DNA from: Hoeflea sp.
GTDB taxonomy: Bacteria > Pseudomonadota > Alphaproteobacteria > Rhizobiales > Rhizobiaceae
NCBI GenBank assembly: GCA_020637795.1
Contig: JACKJT010000002.1
Span: 124,001 to 188,000 of the forward strand
DNA length: 64,000 bases
Direction of reading: 5' to 3'
Under the pieces are notes generated by a model. The model saw nothing but the letters and a program-made list of their open reading frames with translations, did no database searches and was not told where the DNA came from. The position numbers were made by a program, and so were the translations under genes. Below are positions 1 through 9,031 of the stretch, in pieces. Numbering within the stretch: the stretch's first letter is position 1; each line of letters opens with the position of its first letter.

Positions 1-279
1 ATCACCCGCACCAAGCCGCAGGTCAAGAAGCCCAGTCTGTACCGCGTGCTGCTGCTGAATGACGACTACACCCCGATGGAGTTTGTGATTCATGTGCTTG
101 AGCGCTTTTTTCAGAAGAACCGCGAGCAGGCCACCCGGATCATGCTGCACGTCCACAATCACGGCGTCGGCGAATGCGGTGTGTTCACCTACGAAGTGGC
201 TGAAACCAAAGTAACCCAGGTCATGGATTTTGCACGCGAAAATCATCATCCGCTGCAATGCGTGATGGAAAAGAAATGA
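1..279 (+). CDS. clpS: ClpS, ATP-dependent protease adaptor (5' truncated by window edge)
   Basis: ClpS binds the N-terminal domain of ClpA and delivers N-degron substrates to ClpAP in the cytoplasm. The reading frame is open from base 1 (ITRTKPQVKKPSLYRVLLL...), so the start codon lies outside the window; the GTG at 46 is internal and should not be taken as the start. The family core is visible: the LLNDDYTPMEFV substrate-pocket segment, then a cone-shaped alpha/beta fold ending in CVMEKK. The gene sits 10 bp upstream of clpA on the same strand, the usual adaptor-unfoldase pairing, so co-transcription is likely. Identification is firm; only the N-terminus is missing. Confidence 0.96.
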   Translation: MTRTKPQVKKPSLYRVLLLNDDYTPMEFVIHVLERFFQKNREQATRIMLHVHNHGVGECGVFTYEVAETKVTQVMDFARENHHPLQCVMEKK

Positions 280-289
280 GGACCTGAAA

Positions 290-2827
290 TTGCCTAGCTT
301 TTCAAACAGTCTCGAAAAGGCGATCCATCAGGCGCTGACCTATGCCAACGAGCGGCATCACGAATATGCCACGCTCGAGCATTTGTTGCTGGCGTTGATC
401 GAGGATCCGGATGCTGCGGCGGTCATGGGCGCGTGCAATGTCGATATCGACGAATTGCGCCGCACGGTGAGCGATTATGTCGACAAGGAACTCGGCAACC
501 TGGTCACCGGCTATGACGAGGATTCCAAGCCGACGTCGGGTTTCCAGCGCGTCATCCAGCGCGCGGTGATCCATGTCCAGTCGTCTGGCCGGGAAGAAGT
601 CACCGGCGCCAACGTGCTCGTGGCGATCTTCGCCGAGCGTGAAAGCCATGCCGCCTACTTCCTGCAGGAGCAGGAAATGACCCGCTATGACGCGGTCAAC
701 TTCATCTCGCACGGCATCGCCAAGCGCCCGGGAGCCGAGGAAGGCCGCCCGGTCCGCGGCGTCGAGGAGCCTGAACCCGATTCGGCCAAGTCCGACCAGG
801 CCGGCGAGGAAGGCGGCAAGAAGAAGGGCCAGGACGCGCTCACCGCCTACTGCGTCAATCTCAATGAAAAGGCCAAGACCGGCCGGATCGATCCGCTGAT
901 CGGCCGAATGGAAGAGGTCAACCGCACCATTCAGATCCTCTGCCGCAGGTCCAAGAACAACCCGCTCTATGTCGGAGATCCCGGTGTCGGCAAGACCGCC
1001 ATCGCGGAAGGCCTCGCCAAGCGGATAGTCGAGGGCGACGTGCCCGACGTGCTTGCCGATGCGGTGATCTATTCGCTCGACATGGGCTCGCTCCTGGCCG
1101 GCACCCGCTACCGCGGCGATTTCGAGGAACGCCTCAAGCAGGTGGTCAAGGAACTCGAGGACCTGCCGGGCGCGGTGCTGTTCATCGATGAGATCCACAC
1201 CGTGATCGGCGCTGGCGCCACTTCCGGCGGCGCCATGGATGCCTCCAACCTGCTCAAGCCGGCGCTGTCCTCGGGCGCGATCCGCTGCATCGGCTCGACC
1301 ACCTACAAGGAATACCGCCAGTTCTTCGAGAAGGACCGGGCGCTGGTGCGCCGCTTCCAGAAGATCGATGTGGCCGAGCCCACGATTCCGGATGCGATCG
1401 AGATCCTCAAGGGCCTCAAGCCCTATTTCGAGGAGTATCACAAGGTCGGCTACACCGACGAGGCGATCAAGGCCGCCGTCGAGCTGTCGGCGCGCTACAT
1501 CACCGACCGCAAGCTGCCCGACAAGGCGATCGACGTGATCGACGAATCCGGTGCGGCGCAGATGCTCTTGCCCGAGAAGAGCCGCAAGAAGGTGCTGACC
1601 GACGTCGAGATCGAGAACACCATCGCCACCATGGCGCGGATTCCGGCCAAGACGGTGTCGAAGGACGACGAGACGGTTCTCGCCAATCTCGACAAGGAGC
1701 TGCGCTCGGTCGTCTATGGCCAGGACACGGCGATCGATGCGTTGACCGCGGCGATCCGTCTGGCCCGCGCCGGCCTGCGCGAGCCCGACAAGCCGATCGG
1801 CTCCTACCTGTTCTCCGGTCCCACCGGCGTCGGCAAGACCGAAGTCGCCAAGCAGCTGGCCGCCTCTCTCGGTGTCGAACTGCTGCGCTTCGACATGTCC
1901 GAATACATGGAGCGTCACACGGTCAGTCGCCTGATCGGCGCGCCTCCCGGCTATGTCGGATTCGACCAGGGCGGGTTGCTCACCGATGGTGTCGACCAGC
2001 ATCCTTACTGCGTGCTGCTGCTCGACGAGATCGAAAAGGCCCATCCGGACCTGTTCAACATCCTGTTGCAGGTCATGGACCACGGTTCGCTGACCGATCA
2101 CAACGGCAAGAAGATCGACTTCCGCAACGTCATCCTGATCATGACCACCAATGCGGGCGCCTCCGACATGGCCAAGGCCGCCATCGGCTTCGGTTCGTCC
2201 AAGCGCGAGGGCGACGACATGGAAGCGATCAACCGGCTGTTCACGCCCGAATTCCGCAACCGTCTCGACGCCATCATCCCGTTTGGCAGCCTGCCCACGC
2301 AGGTCATCCACATGGTCGTGCAGAAATTCGTCATGCAGCTTGAAGCCCAGCTGGCCGAGCGCAACGTCACCTTCGATCTCGGAGAAGACGCCATCGCCTG
2401 GCTTGCCGAGAAGGGCTATGACGAACGCATGGGCGCGCGGCCTCTGGGCCGGGTGATCCAGGAGAACATCAAGAAGGAGCTCGCCAACGAGCTTCTGTTC
2501 GGCAAGCTCAAGCATGGCGGCACGGTCAAGGTCACCGTCGGCGAAAAGGCCGATGGCACCAGGGGGCTGATCCTCGAGGCGATATCGGCGGAAGTGCCGG
2601 TCAAGCCGAAGCAGGAAAAGGCTCCGGCAAAGAAACGCGCCCCGGCCAAGGCAAAGACCGGGGCCGCGAAGACCACGCGCAAGCCGTCTGCCGGCAAGGG
2701 GCCGTCGAAGACCAAGAAGCCGGAGCCGGATGCGCCGGCCAAGGCCGAAGCGAAGGCAGCGGTGGCGGAAAAGCCCGCACCGAAAAAGCCGTCAAGCGCC
2801 GTCCCCAAGGTGCCGCGCAAGAAATAA
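290..2827 (+). CDS. clpA: ClpA, ATP-binding subunit of the ClpAP protease
   Basis: AAA+ unfoldase that feeds proteins into ClpP. 845 residues from a TTG start, chosen because the Clp-N fold begins there directly (PSFSNSLEKAIHQAL) and a GAGG ribosome site lies a few bases upstream. Order: Clp repeat domain (about 1-150), first AAA module with GDPGVGKT near 229, second AAA module with GPTGVGKT near 510, and the ClpP-docking IGF loop at about 632-634. The last ~80 residues (from about 766) form a Lys/Ala/Pro-rich low-complexity tail, making it longer than E. coli ClpA (758). The tail is probably disordered and its role is unknown. Immediately downstream is a strong terminator. Confidence 0.97.
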   Translation: MPSFSNSLEKAIHQALTYANERHHEYATLEHLLLALIEDPDAAAVMGACNVDIDELRRTVSDYVDKELGNLVTGYDEDSKPTSGFQRVIQRAVIHVQSSGREEVTGANVLVAIFAERESHAAYFLQEQEMTRYDAVNFISHGIAKRPGAEEGRPVRGVEEPEPDSAKSDQAGEEGGKKKGQDALTAYCVNLNEKAKTGRIDPLIGRMEEVNRTIQILCRRSKNNPLYVGDPGVGKTAIAEGLAKRIVEGDVPDVLADAVIYSLDMGSLLAGTRYRGDFEERLKQVVKELEDLPGAVLFIDEIHTVIGAGATSGGAMDASNLLKPALSSGAIRCIGSTTYKEYRQFFEKDRALVRRFQKIDVAEPTIPDAIEILKGLKPYFEEYHKVGYTDEAIKAAVELSARYITDRKLPDKAIDVIDESGAAQMLLPEKSRKKVLTDVEIENTIATMARIPAKTVSKDDETVLANLDKELRSVVYGQDTAIDALTAAIRLARAGLREPDKPIGSYLFSGPTGVGKTEVAKQLAASLGVELLRFDMSEYMERHTVSRLIGAPPGYVGFDQGGLLTDGVDQHPYCVLLLDEIEKAHPDLFNILLQVMDHGSLTDHNGKKIDFRNVILIMTTNAGASDMAKAAIGFGSSKREGDDMEAINRLFTPEFRNRLDAIIPFGSLPTQVIHMVVQKFVMQLEAQLAERNVTFDLGEDAIAWLAEKGYDERMGARPLGRVIQENIKKELANELLFGKLKHGGTVKVTVGEKADGTRGLILEAISAEVPVKPKQEKAPAKKRAPAKAKTGAAKTTRKPSAGKGPSKTKKPEPDAPAKAEAKAAVAEKPAPKKPSSAVPKVPRKK

Positions 2828-2852
2828 GTCCAGCCACGGACCTGCGAAAATA

Positions 2853-2885
2853 AAAACACCCCGGTCATGCCGGGGTGTTTTGCTT
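2853..2885 (+). terminator. Rho-independent terminator after clpA
   Basis: A 12-bp perfect stem (AAAACACCCCGG, loop TCATG, CCGGGGTGTTTT) lies 25 bases after the clpA stop and runs into a T-rich tract. It should end the clpS-clpA transcript before azlC. Confidence 0.9.
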
Positions 2886-2971
2886 TTGGACTGGCAGCTG
2901 TGCAGAAAATGCATTGTGCGCATGCGCGAAAAACGGTTGCAGCGCCGCGTAAAGTCTCTCACAAAACCTCC

Positions 2972-3700
2972 ATGAGCAATCCGTCCGCCGAGCGTGGCGT
3001 CCATTGGTTTTTCAGGGGCGCGCGCGGCATCGCTTCCTTGCCGGCCATCATCCTGATGAGCGCCTTTGTCGGCTTCTGCGGCTTTGCCGTCGAGGCGGGC
3101 ATTCCGCTTGGTGAAACCGTGTTCATGACCGGCATGATCTGGGCGCTGCCGGCCAAGGTGCTACTGGTGGGCTCCATTCTTGCCGGCGTCTCGCTGCCCG
3201 CCGCCTTCATCACCGTGGCGCTGTCTTCGATCCGGCTAATGCCGATGGTCGCCGCGCTGATCCCCGAGATCCGCACCGAGAAGACCCCCACCTGGCTGTT
3301 GCTGCTCTTGTCGCATTTCATTGCGATCACGGCCTATGTCTTCACCATGGAGCGGATCCGCGATGTGCCGCGCGAGCACCGGGTGGCGTTCTTCGCCGGT
3401 TTCGGGACCACCGTCACCTCCGCCAACATCGTTCTGGTCGCGGTGATCTATTCGACGGTCGCCAATCTGCCGGCAATGGTCGCCGGCGCCCTGTTCTTTC
3501 TCACGCCGGTCTATTTCCTGACATCGATCTGGGCCTCGACCCGTGACCGGGCAGGGCACATTGCGATGATAGTGGGACTGGCGCTCGGGCCACTCTTTCA
3601 CCAGGTCGCACCGGAATTCGACATTCTCTATGCCGGCGTCGTGGGCGGCACCCTGGCCTTTGTCGCGGACCGTGTCTGGAAGCGGAGGTCAAGCGAATGA
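2972..3700 (+). CDS. azlC: AzlC family branched-chain amino acid exporter, large subunit
   Basis: Inner-membrane protein of 242 residues with about seven hydrophobic segments, matching the AzlC/YgaZ family that exports branched-chain amino acids (or azaleucine) together with AzlD. The start ATG at 2972 (MSNPSAERGVHWFFRG) is preferred over upstream in-frame codons because those overlap the clpA terminator and encode polar, unrelated residues. Family features are the N-terminal FxxGARGIASLPAIILMSAFVGFCG stretch and conserved glycine-rich helices. Its stop overlaps the azlD start (ATGA), so the two are translationally coupled. Substrate is inferred from family only. Confidence 0.85.
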   Translation: MSNPSAERGVHWFFRGARGIASLPAIILMSAFVGFCGFAVEAGIPLGETVFMTGMIWALPAKVLLVGSILAGVSLPAAFITVALSSIRLMPMVAALIPEIRTEKTPTWLLLLLSHFIAITAYVFTMERIRDVPREHRVAFFAGFGTTVTSANIVLVAVIYSTVANLPAMVAGALFFLTPVYFLTSIWASTRDRAGHIAMIVGLALGPLFHQVAPEFDILYAGVVGGTLAFVADRVWKRRSSE

Positions 3701-4068
3701 TGAGCTACGCGGCCTTTGAGGCCTGGTGGTGGCCTTACGCGTTCATCGCCATCGCCGGCTGGCTGGCAACTGACATCTGGCGCTGGCTGGGCGTGCTGGT
3801 CGGCAACCGGCTGAAACAGGATTCGGCGGCGCTGACCTGGGTCCGCGCGGTCGCCACCGCGCTGCTCGCCGCCGTCATCGCCAAGCTCATTCTCTATCCG
3901 ACCGGAGAATTGAAAAATGTCCCGGTGGCGCTGCGCCTGATTGCCGTATCCACCGGCTTTGCCGCCTTCCTGTTCTTCGGCAAGCGGATCTGGATCGGAA
4001 TCCTGGTGGCGCTTGCCCTGCTGATCGGCGGGCAACTGCTTATTGGCTCCGTGACGCTGGCCGGATAG
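3697..4068 (+). CDS. azlD: AzlD family branched-chain amino acid exporter, small subunit
   Basis: Small inner-membrane partner of AzlC, 123 residues with four hydrophobic segments and many Trp residues near the N-terminus. Start ATG at 3697 overlaps the azlC stop by 4 bases; a second ATG follows directly at 3700. Family role is the small subunit of a branched-chain amino acid export pair. The location directly behind azlC supports the call more than the sequence alone, because AzlD proteins are variable. It converges with the minus-strand gene ending at 4078, leaving only 9 bp and no obvious terminator. Confidence 0.82.
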   Translation: MMSYAAFEAWWWPYAFIAIAGWLATDIWRWLGVLVGNRLKQDSAALTWVRAVATALLAAVIAKLILYPTGELKNVPVALRLIAVSTGFAAFLFFGKRIWIGILVALALLIGGQLLIGSVTLAG

Positions 4069-4077
4069 GCGTCGGCG

Positions 4078-4569
4078 CTACTTCTCGAACCGCTGCGCCA
4101 CCCAGGAATAGCTGTCGGTGACCACGTGAACCGGCTCGCTGACCAGTGCCTTGAGGTCCTTGGCTTCGGGAAGCGCGTCCTTGAACCGCTGCAACACCCG
4201 TGCCGCGAAGCCTGAGTTGGTCGCCGTCTGAACGTTCTGCGCATCGTCCGCCGTTGCCGCGACCGGGATGTCGACTTTCGGCACCGGCATGTCCGATGCC
4301 GGCGGCGCAATCTCAGGTGCGGCCGTGGCGACGGCGGCAGGAACCGCCGGTTCGCCGGCCAGCTCGCCCAGGCCGGCGTCTCCCGGGGTCTGGCAAACCG
4401 CCACCACCACCGGGTAGTCGATGTTGGAATAGTTCTTCAGCCTGTCTTCGGATCCCGCATCGCAGGCCTGCACCGTCTCCCAGCGCTCGTCCAGCATCTC
4501 GACGAAGTGACATTGGGTGGCCGTGTCGTCACAGCCGAGGATCGTCATGATAATAAGAGCGGTCTGCAT
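4078..4569 (-). CDS. Conserved hypothetical protein, Cys-containing N-terminal domain
   Basis: 163 residues, not recognised as a named family. Residues 1-60 look folded and conserved-like (IIMTILGCDDTATQCHFVE, then CDAGSEDRLKNYSN and YPVVVAVCQ) with four cysteines that could pair. From about 65 to 110 there is an Ala/Pro-rich linker, then a hydrophilic helical C-terminus. The start has no standard signal peptide, although the first 11 residues are hydrophobic. Codon use is typical of the neighbourhood, so it is likely a real gene. It is a monocistron pointing toward azlD. I recall similar small unknown proteins in rhizobial genomes but cannot assign a function. Confidence 0.6.
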   Translation of the reverse strand: MQTALIIMTILGCDDTATQCHFVEMLDERWETVQACDAGSEDRLKNYSNIDYPVVVAVCQTPGDAGLGELAGEPAVPAAVATAAPEIAPPASDMPVPKVDIPVAATADDAQNVQTATNSGFAARVLQRFKDALPEAKDLKALVSEPVHVVTDSYSWVAQRFEK

Positions 4570-4725
4570 GAAAACCTCATCAATTCAAGTATGAAACGGG
4601 CTTGCCCCGCGAATGCCGCAAAAACAAGGCGGATGCTTCCTTTCCGACGCTGAAACCGCTCCCGGCTGGTCGTCGCTCACAACGACACTGTCACGACGAG
4701 ACGCTATGAACCGACAGGCATTGGC

Positions 4726-5154
4726 TCAGTCCAGCGCCGCTCGGATCTTCTCCGCATTGGCCTTGAGCACGCTCGCATCTTCCATCGTGCCGGTATGCGG
4801 CTTCAGGGACACGCCTTCGAAGCGCGGGATCACATGCACATGCAGGTGAAACACCACCTGGCCGCCGGCGCTCTCGTTGAACTGCTGGATTGTCACCCCG
4901 TCGGCGCCGAACGCCCTGATCACCGCCCGCGCCATCTTCTGCGTCGTCGCCATCACCTGAGACAGGCTGTCGAGTTCGACGTCCAGAATATTGCGGGCAG
5001 GGGCCTTCGGGATGACCAGGCAGTGTCCGGCGCCGCGCGGCATGATGTCCATGATCGCCAGCGTATGCTCGTCCTCGTAAAGACGCTCCGCCGGCAGTTC
5101 GCCGCGCAGGATTTTCGCAAACACGTTGCTGTCGTCATAGTGGGGCGCGGTCAT
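4726..5154 (-). CDS. HIT family protein (histidine triad hydrolase)
   Basis: Histidine-triad nucleotide hydrolase or transferase of the HINT/HIT branch, 142 residues, cytoplasmic. The catalytic triad motif HLHVHVIP has His at 103, 105 and 107, preceded by the FNESAGGQVVFH strand and by an N-terminal FAKILRGELPAE motif typical of HIT proteins. Members hydrolyse purine nucleotide phosphoramidates or dinucleoside polyphosphates; the true substrate is not readable here. It lies 18 bp downstream of the GNAT/DUF482 gene on the same strand, so the two may share a transcript. Confidence 0.93.
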   Translation of the reverse strand: MTAPHYDDSNVFAKILRGELPAERLYEDEHTLAIMDIMPRGAGHCLVIPKAPARNILDVELDSLSQVMATTQKMARAVIRAFGADGVTIQQFNESAGGQVVFHLHVHVIPRFEGVSLKPHTGTMEDASVLKANAEKIRAALD

Positions 5155-5172
5155 CGGCAGGTCTCCGTTTGA

Positions 5173-6435
<1,263 letters not shown>

Positions 6436-6513
6436 GCGACTCCGTCCGGCGCGGGGCTTCCGCCCGATGCAATCATGCCCTTCAACTTATGAACGCTGCC
6501 CCGTTTAACAAGG

Positions 6514-7251
6514 TCAGGCGTCGTCGGTTGCGTCCGGATCGAAGCCTTCGAAAGTCATCTGGTCGGCGTGCGCGCGGGTCTTTTCGCGCGCCGGGGCATC
6601 CCGTACCGTCCAGGTGATGATCGGAACGCCCTGTGCCCGTTGCGCCTCGATGAACGCGTTTGGCAAATGATGCACGCAGTAGGAGATGAAATTGAGCCCG
6701 AGCTGCATGGCCTCTTCGTGAACGAAGAAGCTCTCGGGCTTGACGCCCTCGGCGGTCAGGCCGATCGGGCAGCTGGCGTCGGCTGCCCTCAGGTCACGCA
6801 GCAATCCATGATCGAAGCTCATCAGCGCCACCGGGCCGTCATAGGATTCCAGGCACTCGACGACGGCGTCGGCAAAGCCCTCGTCGTCGCCGGGCCGGCC
6901 CTTCAGCTCGATGACCAGCGGAACCTTGCCGGACACCTGTTTCAGCAGCGCCGGAAGCGACGGCACGCCATCGGAGGTGCCGCCGACCCGCAGTTGCGCC
7001 AGTTCCCGTGACGTCCGCTCGCGGACGTCGCCGCGCAGTCCGCACAGCCGCTCGAGATCATCGTCGTGGAACACCACCGGTACGCCGTCGGTGGCGATAT
7101 GGACATCGCATTCGATCGCGTAGCCCGCGTCGATGGCGCGCTGGAAGGCGCTGGCCGTGTTCTCCCAGATGCTCTGGTTCATGTCGTGATAGCCGCGATG
7201 GGCTATGGGGCGGGCGACCAGCCAGCCGAGATCCGGTTTCGTCTGCGTCAT
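6514..7251 (-). CDS. Glycerophosphodiester phosphodiesterase family protein
   Basis: TIM-barrel phosphodiesterase that hydrolyses glycerophosphodiesters to glycerol-3-phosphate and an alcohol. 245 residues. Catalytic and metal residues are visible: HRG at 18-20, the metal pair E48/D50 in AIECDVH, and H62 in FHDDDLERL. The C-terminal barrel strands TWTVRD and the tail are also typical. No signal peptide is present, so it should be cytoplasmic. It begins 7 bp after the RidA stop on the same strand, suggesting a two-gene operon with ridA. Confidence 0.93.
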   Translation of the reverse strand: MTQTKPDLGWLVARPIAHRGYHDMNQSIWENTASAFQRAIDAGYAIECDVHIATDGVPVVFHDDDLERLCGLRGDVRERTSRELAQLRVGGTSDGVPSLPALLKQVSGKVPLVIELKGRPGDDEGFADAVVECLESYDGPVALMSFDHGLLRDLRAADASCPIGLTAEGVKPESFFVHEEAMQLGLNFISYCVHHLPNAFIEAQRAQGVPIITWTVRDAPAREKTRAHADQMTFEGFDPDATDDA

Positions 7252-7258
7252 ACCGGTG

Positions 7259-7726
7259 TCACCTGATCTCGATCACGGCGTCGATCTCGACAGCCGCGTT
7301 GAGCGGCAGGCAGGCCATGCCGACGGCGGCGCGGGCATGCTTGCCGGCTTCTCCCAGCACTTCGGCGATCAGGTTCGACGCGCCGTTGATGACCAGGTGC
7401 TGGTCAGTGAAGGCGGGGTCGGAGGCGACAAACCCGCTCAGCTTGACCACCCGGGCGATGCGCGAGAGATCGCCGCCAAGCGCCGCCTTGGCCTGCGCCA
7501 GGATGTTGATGGCGCACAATTCCGCCGCCCTCTGTCCGGAGGCCAGTTCGACATCGCGCCCGAGCAGCCCCTTGACCGCGATGGCGCCGTTCTCCATCGG
7601 CAACTGGCCGGAAATGAACAGCAGCGAGCCGGTGATGACATAGGGCAGATAATTGGCGGCCGGCGCGGCCGCCACCGGCAGCACAATGTTGCGGGCGCTC
7701 AGGCGGGATTCGATTGTGTCAGTCAT
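7259..7726 (-). CDS. RidA family (YjgF/YER057c/UK114) protein
   Basis: Small trimeric enamine/imine deaminase-like protein, 155 residues. Start ATG at 7726 (MTDTIESRL) is preceded by a GGAG site; longer upstream frames would run into the divergent eipB promoter. Conserved RidA elements are the N-terminal YVITGSLLFISGQLP strand, the ARAAVGMACLPLNAAVEIDAV block holding the substrate-binding Arg and the following VEID. It belongs to the longer RidA subgroup common in rhizobia, whose substrates are less defined than for RidA proper. It is divergent from eipB, with 125 bp between the start codons. Confidence 0.92.
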   Translation of the reverse strand: MTDTIESRLSARNIVLPVAAAPAANYLPYVITGSLLFISGQLPMENGAIAVKGLLGRDVELASGQRAAELCAINILAQAKAALGGDLSRIARVVKLSGFVASDPAFTDQHLVINGASNLIAEVLGEAGKHARAAVGMACLPLNAAVEIDAVIEIR

Positions 7727-7851
7727 CAAAGGCTCCAAATTCGGCTCTGTCTGGGGTGCATGAACGATTTGGCGGCTCATTAAAGTTCCGCCTCGCTTTT
7801 GCCACCTCTGGTCATATATCATCGTCCGAGGATTCGACAGGAGAAAACCTG

Positions 7852-8673
7852 ATGCGCATGCTCGCAATTGCATCACTTGCCGTCATCGCCGCCACTTCGG
7901 CCCAAGCCGCGCCGGCCGCAGGGGCGGGCGGGCTCGCGGCCCACCGCGCGGTCTATGATCTTTCGCTGAAAGATGCCTCCGAGCGCTCCGGCATTTCGGG
8001 CATGGTCGGCCGCATGGTCTACGAGTTTGCCGGCTCCGCCTGTGAGGGCTACACGGTCAGTTTCCGCTTCGTCACCGAAATCTCCACCGGCGAGGATTCG
8101 CGGCTGACCGACCAGCAGACCACCACCTTCGAGGACATCCGCAAGGGCACGTTCCGCTTCGTCACCCGGTCCTTCGTCGACCAGAAGCTCGATCATGAAG
8201 TCCGCGGCTCGGCGGAAGTGAAGGAAAATGGCCTGGCGGTTGCTCTCGAGCAGCCTGACAAGCTTTCGCTCGACATCGCGCCCGCGCGGTTTCCCACCGA
8301 ACACATGATCGAGTTGATCGGCAAGGCTCGCGAAGGCGAGCGGTTTTACGAATCGCGCATCTATGACGGCTCCGACGAGGGCGACAAGGCGATGATCACC
8401 ACCACGATTCTGGGGGAGAAGCAGCCGGTCGAGAAAACCGACACGGAGGCCAAGCGGGCAGGCGAGCTTGCCGATGACGCCTATTGGCCCGTCTCGATGT
8501 CCTATTTCGAGGAAGCCGCCGAAGGCGACGGCCTGCCGGTCTATTCGATTGCCTTCAAGCTTTATGAGAATGGCGTCACCCGCGATCTCACCATGGATTA
8601 CGGCGACTTCGTGCTCCAGGGCGAGCTCGCACAGCTCGACATGTACGAGCCGGAACCCTGCGTCGAGCAGTAA
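7852..8673 (+). CDS. eipB: EipB-type cell envelope integrity protein (DUF1849)
   Basis: Periplasmic beta-spiral protein described in Brucella as needed for envelope integrity; 273 residues. Start ATG 7852 follows a GACAGGAG site and opens a clear signal peptide (MRMLAIASLAVIAATSAQA, cleavage near residue 19). Mature protein keeps the family hallmarks: AAHRAVYDLSL near the N-terminus and two cysteines, one in SACEGY and one near the C-terminus in EPEPCVEQ, expected to form a disulfide. Alternative starts upstream add no signal-peptide features. A 358-bp gap follows it before the next gene. Confidence 0.9.
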   Translation: MRMLAIASLAVIAATSAQAAPAAGAGGLAAHRAVYDLSLKDASERSGISGMVGRMVYEFAGSACEGYTVSFRFVTEISTGEDSRLTDQQTTTFEDIRKGTFRFVTRSFVDQKLDHEVRGSAEVKENGLAVALEQPDKLSLDIAPARFPTEHMIELIGKAREGERFYESRIYDGSDEGDKAMITTTILGEKQPVEKTDTEAKRAGELADDAYWPVSMSYFEEAAEGDGLPVYSIAFKLYENGVTRDLTMDYGDFVLQGELAQLDMYEPEPCVEQ

Positions 8674-9031
8674 CGTCTCCCGCTTACGAGCGGCCGGTAC
8701 GCGGTCTCATTGAGGGCTGACTGCAGGCCCGGCAGGTTTTCACAGGCGGTCCCGCGGATCTGAGCTTGGTGGGGCGCAAGCGGTCCCACTCAAGCGGCCT
8801 GCCGTTGCGCGCCAACCGGTTTTCGAAGCCCGGTTAATCCAAACGAAACCAATTTTTTCCACTCTTCTTTGGTGCGCGCGCCGTTGTGGCATCCAGGGGT
8901 TGCTCCGTCTCATGGGCCGGATCGAGAAACTGTGATGCCGGAGCGGACTGCGCCTGGCCGGACCGATTGCCAATCGAGCAATGGTCAGGCCGAAACTTCG
9001 GAATGAGTGTATTTGAAAGCTCTACCAAAAC
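8674..9031. other. 358-bp intergenic region, no gene recognised
   Basis: No open frame with coding character, no repeat family and no terminator with a clear U-run was seen. The last ~150 bases become markedly richer in A/T (including an A4-T6 run near 8848-8856) and lead into an AT-rich gene start, which would be consistent with a promoter and with a boundary between the core genes and acquired DNA. Confidence 0.5.

Noticed and set aside
302..2515. Long open frame (737 codons) on the minus strand opposite clpA
   Set aside because: It is antisense to a conserved gene, has no homology pattern and arises from GC-rich third positions.
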